Assembly: GCA_026387405.1 (NCBI GenBank)
Contig: JAPLLV010000055.1
Span: 1 to 46,476, forward strand
From: Candidatus Omnitrophota bacterium
Lineage (GTDB): Bacteria > Omnitrophota > Gorgyraeia > Gygaellales > Profunditerraquicolaceae
Direction of reading: 5' to 3'
DNA length: 46,476 bases
A program made the translations under genes and the position numbers. The notes beneath the pieces were generated by a model that saw only the letters and a list, made by a program, of their open reading frames with translations, ran no database searches and was not told the origin of the DNA. Below are positions 8,160-16,337 of the stretch, in pieces. Every line of letters begins with the position of its first letter. Positions within the stretch are counted from its first letter, which is position 1.

Positions 8160-9533
8160 CTACCAGTAATACGAACCTAATAATTGCATAATAACCGTTT
8201 GTATAAAGACTAACGCCAAAACTTGGACCTTTTCATCCGGGGATACGCGGATCTCTTTAAAATAGGCTGCCACCGGGAATATCAGGTAGGGATAAATAAA
8301 AAGGCAGATCCTGGCAGTCTCTCCCGTACGGAAAAAACCGGCAATGAACATAATTATTAACGTCGATACGCCCAATGTTGTCAAATCTCTTAAAAACGAG
8401 CTATCCGTATTACGCGCGCGCATCCCCCGCAAGAATAATATCCCTAAGAAAGGACCGAAGAAAAGTATGATCTCGAAAACCCCTTCAAGACGTGTGACTA
8501 AATACTCCAAGGTGTGAAAAAGCGGCGTGGCCCTGCCAATATTTTCATATGAACTGGCGATCCAGAAAGAATTTAGGTAATTATAGTGAAAAATATGATA
8601 TATAACTGCGTGCGAAATAACGATACCCAGAAGAATAATGATAGGTTTGATCGGGCTCCTTTTTTTTAAAAACTGGTATCCAAATAAAACCGGAAATATA
8701 AAAACGAAAAGGAATGTCAGACAAGAAGAAAAAAACAAGAACAGTATTGAACCGGCTATGCTGACTATGGGCTTGGGATGAATGAAGAAAAACAAGGCCC
8801 CCAACAACAGGCTGGCTACCAGGGCCTCAAGACAGGCTAGATAATAAATCTGGATAGCGGGTATGAGCAAAAACAGAAAAGTAACATACCCGGATAACTC
8901 TGCTTCTAATTCCCTGCTAAGTATCTTATACAAGAAAATTCCCGAGACAAAAACAGAGAATACTGCAATTAGTATCGCTATGAGTGCCGGGTCTTTGCAG
9001 AGCTTATGCAGCCAATAAAAGATCAGGGTGGCACCGGGAGGGTGGGTAATAGAGTGCTGGTAAAGGCCCAACTGAAAACTCTCAAAATGAGAGAAGAAAT
9101 ACATAGGGTGAGAGATCTTTACTGCCTGGTCGTAATACTGCCAGAGCTCGGTCGCGGGAAAAAGCTTTGATGTAATCGGGAGGATAAATCCAAACACGAC
9201 CCCCTGAAAAAAATTAGTGATCAAGACCAGCAAGATCCCCAATCCGATTATATTTATGCCTTTGCGGGTAACCGAAGAAAGATATTTCAGGATATAATAA
9301 AATAATACCAGGGCCGATGCGGCAAGCAATATTTTTTGCGGGATGATAGTGAAACGGTAGAATTCGCTGACCGGCCAGTGCCGGGGGATCTTAAATGCAG
9401 CTATTTTCTTTAAAGCGCGAACCAGAAAATTTGAGCCGTTTAGGAGGAGTACAAAAACCAGAGAGACATACAAAACGTCTTTAAGGCTAAAAATCCGGGT
9501 TGAGATAACATTGGCTGGTTTGACAGTATCCAT
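8160..9533 (-). CDS. Polytopic membrane protein, GT-C glycosyltransferase-like
   Basis: 457 residues with about ten to twelve hydrophobic helices. The loop SITHPPGATLIFYWLHKL contains the HPPG motif common in GT-C lipid-linked sugar transferases (dolichyl-phosphate-mannose type), and an acidic pair (residues around WQYYDQAVKISHP) precedes it in the first large loop. This suggests transfer of sugar to lipid or protein at the outer face of the inner membrane, but the substrate cannot be told. Another possibility is an uncharacterised membrane protein of similar topology. It precedes the AsmA-like gene by 28 bases. Confidence 0.5.
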   Translation of the reverse strand: MDTVKPANVISTRIFSLKDVLYVSLVFVLLLNGSNFLVRALKKIAAFKIPRHWPVSEFYRFTIIPQKILLAASALVLFYYILKYLSSVTRKGINIIGLGILLVLITNFFQGVVFGFILPITSKLFPATELWQYYDQAVKISHPMYFFSHFESFQLGLYQHSITHPPGATLIFYWLHKLCKDPALIAILIAVFSVFVSGIFLYKILSRELEAELSGYVTFLFLLIPAIQIYYLACLEALVASLLLGALFFFIHPKPIVSIAGSILFLFFSSCLTFLFVFIFPVLFGYQFLKKRSPIKPIIILLGIVISHAVIYHIFHYNYLNSFWIASSYENIGRATPLFHTLEYLVTRLEGVFEIILFFGPFLGILFLRGMRARNTDSSFLRDLTTLGVSTLIIMFIAGFFRTGETARICLFIYPYLIFPVAAYFKEIRVSPDEKVQVLALVFIQTVIMQLLGSYYW

Positions 9534-9600
9534 AAATGCTATGCGGTTTATGTGTTCTTATTGTATTGACCCGGTAGGAATCTATACCCCTGAATGCTGC

Positions 9601-9831
9601 TTATTTGGATTGCCGTAACTGTTGTATCTTGATACCCTTGCCGACTATATAGTCAAAAGACCTCTTGACCTCTTCTTTTTCACCTTCAACCTCTAGAAAA
9701 GCCCACCCGGAAGACATAGAAAACGAGGCCTCGATAATATTCAGAGAAATGTCGAAATTTTTGCATAGATAACAGATCACCGACTCATCCTGCAGGTCGC
9801 CGGGAAAAGTCAAACCAATCGCCATCTTCAT
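9601..9831 (-). CDS. NIL-domain protein
   Basis: 76 residues, essentially one ferredoxin-like NIL domain: LTFPGDLQDESVICYLCKNF, then SLNIIEASFSMSSGWAFLEVEG and a C-terminal helix-strand. NIL domains are found at the C-terminus of methionine ABC transporter ATPases and as stand-alone proteins near ferredoxins, where they may bind small molecules. No neighbour indicates the ligand here. It has its own promoter (9876-9904), and GGGAG precedes the ATG. Confidence 0.75.
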   Translation of the reverse strand: MKMAIGLTFPGDLQDESVICYLCKNFDISLNIIEASFSMSSGWAFLEVEGEKEEVKRSFDYIVGKGIKIQQLRQSK

Positions 9832-9875
9832 TTATCGCTCCCATTTTTAGTTAAATGCCGATAACAATTGCACCT

Positions 9876-9904
9876 ATTATAATATATTCTCGACCCGTAT
9901 TCAA
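9876..9904 (-). promoter_or_regulatory. Sigma70-type promoter for the NIL gene
   Basis: On the minus strand TTGAAT and TATAAT are separated by 17 bases, with the -10 at 9876-9881 and the -35 at 9899-9904. It points at the NIL gene about 45 bases away. The same A/T-rich stretch also contains a TATAAT on the plus strand (9878-9883) that could serve the divergent polyprenyl synthase, but no convincing plus -35 is visible. Confidence 0.65.
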
Positions 9905-9955
9905 TATAAAAATTTTCGTTTGCGCCGGATTTATATATATGATAGCATAGATCCT

Positions 9956-10996
9956 ATGATAGAGGCGATAAAATGCAGGATTGAAAAAGAGCTAAAAAAC
10001 TATATTCGAAGCCTGGAAAAATCCTATACCCTTAAGAAAATCTCTCCGCCGCTTTTTGCCCATATCAAAGAATTTTTCTTGCGCAAAGGAAAACGCGTAA
10101 GACCAAGCCTCTGCGTCATGGGATATCTCGGCTACGTTAAAAAACCAAAACCCGGATTATACTCAACCGCCCTGTCCTTAGAGTTCCTCCACGATTTTAT
10201 GCTCGTGCATGACGATATCATCGATAAATCGGATACGAGAAGAGGAAAGCTCTCCATGCATGTCCTGCTCAACAGGTATATCTCAGGACATAGGGGCTTG
10301 AAATTTGACGGCGAAGACCTGACCATTATAATCGGAGACATAATGTTCGCCTTGTCAATGGGCGCATTTTTATCGATACGCGAAGAACCCAAACGTAAGG
10401 AAAAGGCATTAAAGAAGCTGATCGAGGCAGCCGCATATACCGGAAGCGGAGAATTCATCGAGCTTTTGTCGGGATTAAAGGAGATCGACAAAATTACAAA
10501 AAATGATATTTATAAAATCTACGACCTGAAAACCGCAAGATATACGTTTTCGTATCCCCTTGCAATAGGCGCTCTTCTTGCCGGTGCAAATGACAAAGAA
10601 ATAGATAAACTCATACGCTACGGACTATATTTGGGCAGGGCCTTCCAAATCCAGGATGATATATTGGGTATGTTCGGTCTAGAAAAGGATACCGGCAAAT
10701 CCACGTTAACGGACTTACGCGAGGCAAAAAAGACGCTCCTTATCTTAAACGCTTATAAAAACTCAACTCTCATAAACAGGAAACTGATAAAAAAGATATT
10801 AAGGAAGAAGAGGGCGGACAAAACGGACCTTAGGACCATGCGCCGGCTCATCCTTGACTCCGGGGCATTAGCCCTTGCCAAAAAAGAGATATCCTCTTCC
10901 CTCAAGAAAGCTGCAAAAATTCTTGCTAGCACGTTCCTTTTGCCGGCCTACAAAAAGACGCTCGGAGAGTTCACCCGGAAGATCATTAATTATTGA
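9956..10996 (+). CDS. Polyprenyl diphosphate synthase
   Basis: 346 residues from the chosen ATG. The first aspartate-rich motif is DDIID (within HDFMLVHDDIIDKSDTRRGK) and the second is QIQDDILGMFG, the two magnesium-diphosphate sites of all-trans polyprenyl synthases that elongate isopentenyl diphosphate. Also present are GKRVRPSL and the KT-R region. Product chain length cannot be read from the sequence. A TTG at 9920 would add twelve residues; neither start has a clear Shine-Dalgarno, and ATG 9956 is preferred on codon type and alignment of the first helix. It lies 9 bases upstream of ispH, so both serve isoprenoid synthesis. Confidence 0.93.
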   Translation: MIEAIKCRIEKELKNYIRSLEKSYTLKKISPPLFAHIKEFFLRKGKRVRPSLCVMGYLGYVKKPKPGLYSTALSLEFLHDFMLVHDDIIDKSDTRRGKLSMHVLLNRYISGHRGLKFDGEDLTIIIGDIMFALSMGAFLSIREEPKRKEKALKKLIEAAAYTGSGEFIELLSGLKEIDKITKNDIYKIYDLKTARYTFSYPLAIGALLAGANDKEIDKLIRYGLYLGRAFQIQDDILGMFGLEKDTGKSTLTDLREAKKTLLILNAYKNSTLINRKLIKKILRKKRADKTDLRTMRRLILDSGALALAKKEISSSLKKAAKILASTFLLPAYKKTLGEFTRKIINY

Positions 10997-11005
10997 AGTA
11001 AAAAG

Positions 11006-11839
11006 ATGAAGATACGCGTGGCTAAATCAGCGGGTTTTTGTTTCGGGGTAAAAAGGGCTATTGACCTTGCCCTGAAGACTGCCTCCGGAAGGAATAATGT
11101 CTATATGCTCGGGGATATAGTGCATAATGAAGATGTGGTCAGGCTGATCCAGAAGGCAGGAATAAAAAAAATCAGGGCGCTTACATCCGGAAAAAACAGG
11201 TTATTGCTTATGCGTGCCCACGGCGCAGGACAAAAAGTCTTTCGCCACGCGCTCGCTCTGGGATACAAGATATTGGATGCCACCTGCCCTATGGTCAAGG
11301 AGATCCATCGTATAGCGAAAGATATGGAGGCAAAGGATTATCGTATTATTATCGTCGGCGATAAGAACCACGAAGAAGTCCAGGGGATCGTAGGTCAGTT
11401 AAAACAAGGACCGATAGTGATTCCCGATAAAGGCAGGCTCCCTTTGACAGCCGTAAAGAAGACCAAAAAAGCCTGCGTGGTGGTCCAGTCCACGCAGAAT
11501 CTGCAAAAATCCCTCTACATTTTTAAAACTCTAAAAAAATATATCCCGGACCTGCGTTTTTATAATACCATCTGCAGACCCACCCGCCTGAAACAGAAAG
11601 AAATCAGGCGTATGCCCAAGGAAAACGACGTAATGATCATCATCGGCTCCAAGGAGAGCGCTAATACGCGCAGGCTATATGAGATCTCCAAATCCTTGAA
11701 TGAAAAAAGCCACTGGATTAATGCCGCGAAAGATATAAAAAAGGAGTGGTTTAGAGGAGCGGATTCTGTAGGGGTAAGCGCGGGCGCCTCTACCCCGGAC
11801 ATAACTATTCAGAAAGTCATTGCCTATCTGAAAAGATAA
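11006..11839 (+). CDS. ispH: 4-hydroxy-3-methylbut-2-enyl diphosphate reductase
   Basis: 277 residues, normal IspH length. The three iron-sulfur cysteines are C12 (AGFCFGVKRA), C94 (DATCPMV) and C190 (NTIC), with substrate histidines at H40, H72 and H122 (NHEEVQG). IspH makes IPP and DMAPP in the last step of the MEP pathway, and the upstream gene consumes them. Residues around C190 (CRPTRLKQKE) depart from the usual CxAT-xRQ pattern but keep the cysteine. Its convergent neighbour on minus starts 6 bases from the stop with no visible terminator. Confidence 0.96.
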   Translation: MKIRVAKSAGFCFGVKRAIDLALKTASGRNNVYMLGDIVHNEDVVRLIQKAGIKKIRALTSGKNRLLLMRAHGAGQKVFRHALALGYKILDATCPMVKEIHRIAKDMEAKDYRIIIVGDKNHEEVQGIVGQLKQGPIVIPDKGRLPLTAVKKTKKACVVVQSTQNLQKSLYIFKTLKKYIPDLRFYNTICRPTRLKQKEIRRMPKENDVMIIIGSKESANTRRLYEISKSLNEKSHWINAAKDIKKEWFRGADSVGVSAGASTPDITIQKVIAYLKR

Positions 11840-11844
11840 GCTCT

Positions 11845-12009
11845 TTAACTCTTCGGGCTGCCTCTGGTTGTCCGGCGCACTGCCTTAAGCATCCTGTTAT
11901 AGGCCTGCTGGATGGTCCTGCCTTCAGTAAGATGCTCATTGCATACGGCGGCATAACCCTGGCGGTTCTTGATCTTAAAAGCCTGCACCTTATAACTGCC
12001 TATCTTCAT
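11845..12009 (-). CDS. Conserved-looking 54-residue basic protein
   Basis: Short basic protein beginning MKIGSYKVQAFKIKNRQGYA, with a helix EGRTIQQAYNRMLKAVRR at its end. The ATG at 12007-12009 is chosen because TAGGAGGGTCT gives a strong ribosome binding site; an in-frame ATG at 12039 lacks one. The sequence suggests a small strand-strand-helix fold, but I do not recognise the family. It follows the nitroreductase by 42 bases and may be co-transcribed. Confidence 0.65.
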   Translation of the reverse strand: MKIGSYKVQAFKIKNRQGYAAVCNEHLTEGRTIQQAYNRMLKAVRRTTRGSPKS

Positions 12010-12051
12010 AGACCCTCCTAAAATTCTGCCTGCCGGCAAAAACCAGCCTTC

Positions 12052-12729
12052 TTAACCAGGATAACCCACAGTTTGAGTAAGGATCACCCTTTGATCCGGC
12101 CGGAGCCTCATCGCCTTCTCCAGCGCAACCCGGTCAAACAACCCGCGCACCACGGTTGCTAATCCCGAGGAAGAACAATATAAATAAACGTTCTCGCTGA
12201 TAAAACCGGTATCTGCTGCCGCATAAAAATCCCTGGCTTCGGCAGAAAGCCGGCTCATCCTTGAAAAATCCGCCACATATATAAGGTTAACCGGCGCATC
12301 CTTCACAAAAGGCTGCCTTCCGGTTATCTCCCGTATATCGCCTGTTATTTTCATAACCAATAATGCATTTTTTGCGTCGTAGAGATATAAGCCTTTGGCT
12401 GTGGCGACATAGATGTCTATCTCCTGCATATCCATAGCCGAAGGTGCAGTGCGCTTCCCGGACTCCGGACGATTGATCCCGTCGGCCGCCCATAAAAGGT
12501 CGGACAATTCCTGAAGAGATAAATCACGGGTGCTGAATTCGCGCCGGGTAGACCTGTTTTTTAATACCTCCAGGAACGGGTGATCCTTATCTATCCGGGG
12601 AGCGGCAAGCTTTACCGTTTCTAACTCACCCGCGAAACTTAAAATGATCGAACCAGCCACGAAGAAACAGGCTGCGGCTGTAGATACAACCACATTTTTG
12701 ATCAGTACCTTGCGCGCGCCCGTATTCAC
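12052..12729 (-). CDS. Exported nitroreductase-family protein
   Basis: 225 residues. A signal or anchor segment (residues 13-33, ending SFAGELE) precedes a nitroreductase domain of the SagB-like kind: LEVLKNRSTRREFSTRDLSL, then LSDLLWAADGINRPESGKRTAPSA and the C-terminal motif AADTGFISENVYLYCSSSGLA. These contribute FMN contacts. Such exported nitroreductases are seen in anaerobes, substrate unknown. The start is a GTG (12727-12729) with AGGAG eight bases upstream. Three hairpins (12761-12818) lie in its leader. Confidence 0.85.
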   Translation of the reverse strand: MNTGARKVLIKNVVVSTAAACFFVAGSIILSFAGELETVKLAAPRIDKDHPFLEVLKNRSTRREFSTRDLSLQELSDLLWAADGINRPESGKRTAPSAMDMQEIDIYVATAKGLYLYDAKNALLVMKITGDIREITGRQPFVKDAPVNLIYVADFSRMSRLSAEARDFYAAADTGFISENVYLYCSSSGLATVVRGLFDRVALEKAMRLRPDQRVILTQTVGYPG

Positions 12730-12760
12730 GATAATATCTCCTAATTTTAAGGTTTATCCC

Positions 12761-12818
12761 GCCTTCTACGAAGGCACCCAATCCTATCGGATGGATTGGT
12801 GCGCCGCTTTCTGCGGCG
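12761..12818. repeat. Three tandem hairpins upstream of the nitroreductase
   Basis: Three back-to-back inverted repeats fill most of the 128-base gap: 12761-12775 (6-base arms GCCTTC), 12775-12801 (arms CCAATCC/GGATTGG) and 12802-12818 (arms CGCCGC). None is followed by a T tract on either strand, so they look like a REP-like cluster or a structured leader instead of an intrinsic terminator. Confidence 0.7.
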
Positions 12819-12857
12819 ATGTCACTAAATTAACAGGCCCGCGGGGTTGTTTTCCAT

Positions 12858-14324
12858 TTATTGGCCGGACTTCCTTGAACCTTGCCTTTTTTCCACTTCT
12901 AAAGTTATCTTCGCTTCAGGCGGCTTTTCCTGCGTAAGCCTGATCTCGGGAGAAACAATAAGCTTAGAAGTCAAGGTGGTTGTCTTAGAGACCGATTTTA
13001 GATCGACCTCTTCTGTGCTTACGATAAGTTTATCCTTCGGAAGATTCCCCGGGGCTATCACCGGGACCTCTTTTGGCTCAACCGATATCTGAATGATCGA
13101 CACGCCCGGAGGAGGCATGCCTTTGGTTATTACCACTACCGGGACATTGACGGTCATCATCTTACTAACCGTAAGAATAGCCTTATCCGGCTCAATATTG
13201 ATAATAGAAAGCCCTGGGGGAGTTTCGAGCAGTTCTTTGGTGAAAAAAAACTTATTTTCTCCTTCTTTGACGTCAGACAAATCCAGCGATATCTTGAACC
13301 CCTTGGGGTCAAAAAAGTTAAACGACCGCTCAAAGCCCCTTAAGGTAACATTGATCTCTTTTGGTTTTGGCTCCGAGATAATACTATCGGCAGGGAGATT
13401 CCGGTATTCTACGGGGATCACGACATCCCGAAGGATTATCTCAGTGCGGTAGCTAAAGGTAAACCATATCCCCGCCGCGATAACAACGGCAAGTAATTTT
13501 TCGATAAAATGCCCTATGAATAAATCCAGTAAAAAAAACCTTTTTGCCTGAGGGAACCTTTGATCATAAAATTTTTCAACTTCCCCGGCCAGTTCCCCGA
13601 CAGAAGTCAGGTGTCTAAGCTTATTCGACTCGGCAATAGATACCATCCCTGTTTCCTGCGAGACCACGATACACAAGGCATCGGTGCGCTCCGCTAACCC
13701 TAAGGCAGCGGCGTGACGGGTGCCCAGGTGCCCGCTCTGGCTCATATTGGTGGAGAGCGGGAGATGACAGGCAAACCTGGTGATGCGCCTTCCGTCAATC
13801 ACTACCGCCCCATCGTGGGTAGGGACATCGGGGTCAAACACAGCCTCCAGGATAAACTGGCTTATTATGCCGTCAAGGGCAATCCCCGTCTCAAGGTAAC
13901 GCTCCAGGACATCTCTCCCGCGGATAACCACTAACGCGCCTATTCTCTTTGAGGAAAGATTAGCCGCTACGTTTGAAAGGATCTCTGCGTTCTGGCCGAA
14001 TAAGTTTTTCCGGTGACGCCTGTGGACTAATCCCCAGATGGCGAGATTCTCGAAGAAATGGCGGAAATCATCCTGGAAAATGACCACGAGTATAAAAAAG
14101 AAAATGGCGAAGAACGCCTGGAAGATCATCGTGGTCAGATACAACTGATATGCGCGGGCCAGGTAATACACCCCTACCACGATCAACATGCCGATGAGCA
14201 TGAACCGCGCCCGGGCTCTTTTAAACCAGATAAGTATCAAATACACGAATATGGCGATGACCGCCATATCCATTAAATCAGTAGTTTTCAAATTCTGGAT
14301 AAACCATGCTAAGCGGTTAAGCAT
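12858..14324 (-). CDS. Diadenylate cyclase fused to YbbR repeats (CdaA-CdaR fusion)
   Basis: 488 residues. Residues 1-85 contain three membrane helices, 95-235 the DAC (DisA_N) domain of CdaA with LETGIALDG, THDGAVVIDG (DGA at 171-173) and GTRHAAALGL, and the fourth helix (IEKLLAVVIAAGIWFTFS, about 273-291) matches the N-terminal anchor of YbbR/CdaR, followed by about 190 residues of YbbR strands. CdaA makes cyclic di-AMP; CdaR is its regulator, normally a separate gene just downstream. The usual RHR motif reads RHA here. Upstream Shine-Dalgarno GGAGG lies 10 bases before the radical SAM-independent ATG at 14324. Confidence 0.92.
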   Translation of the reverse strand: MLNRLAWFIQNLKTTDLMDMAVIAIFVYLILIWFKRARARFMLIGMLIVVGVYYLARAYQLYLTTMIFQAFFAIFFFILVVIFQDDFRHFFENLAIWGLVHRRHRKNLFGQNAEILSNVAANLSSKRIGALVVIRGRDVLERYLETGIALDGIISQFILEAVFDPDVPTHDGAVVIDGRRITRFACHLPLSTNMSQSGHLGTRHAAALGLAERTDALCIVVSQETGMVSIAESNKLRHLTSVGELAGEVEKFYDQRFPQAKRFFLLDLFIGHFIEKLLAVVIAAGIWFTFSYRTEIILRDVVIPVEYRNLPADSIISEPKPKEINVTLRGFERSFNFFDPKGFKISLDLSDVKEGENKFFFTKELLETPPGLSIINIEPDKAILTVSKMMTVNVPVVVITKGMPPPGVSIIQISVEPKEVPVIAPGNLPKDKLIVSTEEVDLKSVSKTTTLTSKLIVSPEIRLTQEKPPEAKITLEVEKRQGSRKSGQ

Positions 14325-14338
14325 TTATGGCTTACCTC

Positions 14339-15631
14339 CTATCTTAGGCCCTGCGGCAACCACTGCAACTTACGGTTATTTTCCAGCCATTGTTTTATGA
14401 TCCTATGGCCCATAAAATTAAACACGGCATTCCTGAAATGCAACCTGGCAAGCAGCGAGAATGACCTGGAAAGGGAATAAAAATTCTCGTAGGCCTCCAC
14501 CACATCCAGCTGCAGCTGTTTTGCGGATAATAATTTAGGCTTAAATACCACGTGCTGTCCGTCATAAAGGCTCCAGTCTTCGCTGAAGATACGCTTTTGC
14601 CTCTCGAGCTCCTTATGCACCTTTGTGCCGGGAAAAGGGGTCAAAATCGACATCTGTATCGTATCAATCCTTTGTTTGATGGCGAACCTGAGGGTGTCCC
14701 AAACCGTCTTCTCGCTATCGTCATCGCTACCCAAGACGAACATCCCGTGGATCTTGATCTTCTTTCTGCGAAAAGAACGTATCGCCTTAATTATATCCTC
14801 TAGGCTCTGCATTTTCTTATAGGCATTGAGCGTCTTTAGATTAACCGATTCAAAGCCCACACAGGCCACTGCGCAGCCTGCCTTTGCCATAAGGCCTAGG
14901 AGATCCTCGTCTTGAGTCACGTCGCAACGCACCTGACAGGACCACTTGCGTATCTTGTATTTCAGCATAAGCTCAAGGAGCCTGCGCGTGCGTTTGGGGT
15001 GCGCGGCGAAATTATCGTCGCAAAAGAATAACGTCCTGCTCTCCCGGACCAATAATTCCTTAACCACGTTTTCTGCGCTGCGAAAACGGTATTGGCGTCC
15101 GAATATCTTTGTCACCGAACAGAACGTGCAATCAAAAGGACAGCCCCTGGATGTAGATACAGGCGTAAGCAAGCCGGGTTTCTTATAACCTTTGATCAGG
15201 GAAAAATCCGGAAAAGGCAGACTGTCCAGATTTTGCACAGCCACGCCCTGAACGATAGCATCTTTTGTTAAGCCTTCTACGATAGGAATGATCACCTCTT
15301 CTGCCTCTCCCACAACCACCTGCCTGGCAAACCTCAGGGCCTCATTAGGCAGAAGGCTGGCGTGGACCCCGCCAATGATAACCTTATCCCGGGGGAATCT
15401 TGCTGCTATTTCGTAGCCGCGCTTGGCGGTTGAGGTCAAGATCGAGATGCCGATGAGGTCCGCCTTCAGGCGGGAATAATCCGGTTTATAAATATCCTCG
15501 TTATAGACCTCGACCTCGTGGCCCCTTTTTTTAAGGATAGTGCCCAGATAAATCGGCCCTAGGAGAGGCATGCCTAATTTGCTATACACGTTTGCCTCTG
15601 ATGAGGCTGGTTCAATAAAAACTATTTTCAT
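14339..15631 (-). CDS. B12-binding-domain radical SAM protein
   Basis: 430 residues. The N-terminal third is a cobalamin-binding-like Rossmann region (LKKRGHEVEVYNEDIY, DLIGISILTSTAKRGYEIA, VIIGGVHASLLP), and the radical SAM cluster motif is CPFDCTFC, followed by FFCDDNFAA and VGFESVN. This is the architecture of BchE/Elp3-like B12-binding radical SAM enzymes that methylate or rearrange lipids, hopanoids or tetrapyrroles; the substrate is not evident. The start ATG lies 14 bases before the cyclase start with the same strand, but the two genes are not known to cooperate. Confidence 0.88.
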   Translation of the reverse strand: MKIVFIEPASSEANVYSKLGMPLLGPIYLGTILKKRGHEVEVYNEDIYKPDYSRLKADLIGISILTSTAKRGYEIAARFPRDKVIIGGVHASLLPNEALRFARQVVVGEAEEVIIPIVEGLTKDAIVQGVAVQNLDSLPFPDFSLIKGYKKPGLLTPVSTSRGCPFDCTFCSVTKIFGRQYRFRSAENVVKELLVRESRTLFFCDDNFAAHPKRTRRLLELMLKYKIRKWSCQVRCDVTQDEDLLGLMAKAGCAVACVGFESVNLKTLNAYKKMQSLEDIIKAIRSFRRKKIKIHGMFVLGSDDDSEKTVWDTLRFAIKQRIDTIQMSILTPFPGTKVHKELERQKRIFSEDWSLYDGQHVVFKPKLLSAKQLQLDVVEAYENFYSLSRSFSLLARLHFRNAVFNFMGHRIIKQWLENNRKLQWLPQGLR

Positions 15632-15675
15632 TGTGTAAAACCTTATACCCTTTCTTTTGATCTATCAAACATTGC

Positions 15676-16248
15676 TCATTTTACCTGCCACTCGTAACCG
15701 CCCGTAGACTGGTTCAATGCCTCTACAGGGGTTCCTGAAGGCGCTGTTTCCTGCAGGCGTTTTGCATACACCCTTTGGATCTCTGCCGTGGATACATTAT
15801 TTTTATTTGCCAGAGCGCTATAGATAACCATGCGATCGCTATTTTCCTCTCTGGCTAAACTTTGCGCAGCGTCCGAACCGGGCTTTCTTATGTCCACCAA
15901 CCCCGACCTGTTTTCTCCGATTACCCCCTTTGCCTCCCAAGTTAAAAGTTCGGGGCGCCTGTTTTTACGGCGCAGGGCGGCAGACTCCACCTCCGGGCTT
16001 AAGGACTCCTGGGCATAGGCCTCACTGATGAGATTATCCAACAAGGTTTGCTTCTGCGGAAGCTTATCTGCCTTGGGTGAACCGGAAACTATACCCTCTA
16101 TTGCATCTATATCTTTTTGCACATGCTGATATACATCCAGCCTCATGGTAATATCCAATTTGATCGCTTCCTTAGGCGCCTCCACCCTTACCCTGGCGCA
16201 GCCCAGGCTCGCCGCAACAAACACGCATAGCAAAACGATCTTTTTCAT
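15676..16248 (-). CDS. Fused YnbE-like lipoprotein and YdbL-like (DUF1318) protein
   Basis: 190 residues from ATG 16246-16248. A lipobox ASLGC places the lipidated cysteine at 17. Residues 18-52 (APKEAIKLDITMRLDVYQHV) match the beta-strand segment of YnbE lipoproteins. After a linker ending SEAYAQ, residues 85-190 match YdbL/DUF1318: AKGVIGENRSGLVDIRKPG, NSDRMVIYSALANKNNVSTA and the terminal GGYEWQVK. In Escherichia coli YdbH, YnbE and YdbL are three genes; YdbH and YnbE form an inter-membrane bridge for outer-membrane lipid homeostasis and YdbL modulates it. The next gene upstream is YdbH-like. An in-frame ATG eight codons upstream lies in a repeat and lacks a lipoprotein signal advantage. 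Confidence 0.85.
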   Translation of the reverse strand: MKKIVLLCVFVAASLGCARVRVEAPKEAIKLDITMRLDVYQHVQKDIDAIEGIVSGSPKADKLPQKQTLLDNLISEAYAQESLSPEVESAALRRKNRRPELLTWEAKGVIGENRSGLVDIRKPGSDAAQSLAREENSDRMVIYSALANKNNVSTAEIQRVYAKRLQETAPSGTPVEALNQSTGGYEWQVK

Positions 16249-16282
16249 CTTCGCCTTTCTACCTGCCCTCACCTGCTCGCCT

Positions 16283-16321
16283 CACGGCGCTCGCCTCTCG
16301 GCGAAGCCGAGGGAAGCCGTG
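16283..16321. repeat. Nested hairpin between the YdbH-like and YnbE-YdbL genes
   Basis: Outer arms CACGGC (16283-16288) and GCCGTG (16316-16321) enclose an inner perfect hairpin CTCGGC-GAA-GCCGAG (16297-16311). It lies in an 89-base gap that otherwise separates two coupled genes and has no T tract. It looks like a REP-type element. Confidence 0.7.
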
Positions 16322-16337
16322 GGCCGGCAGGCTGCCG

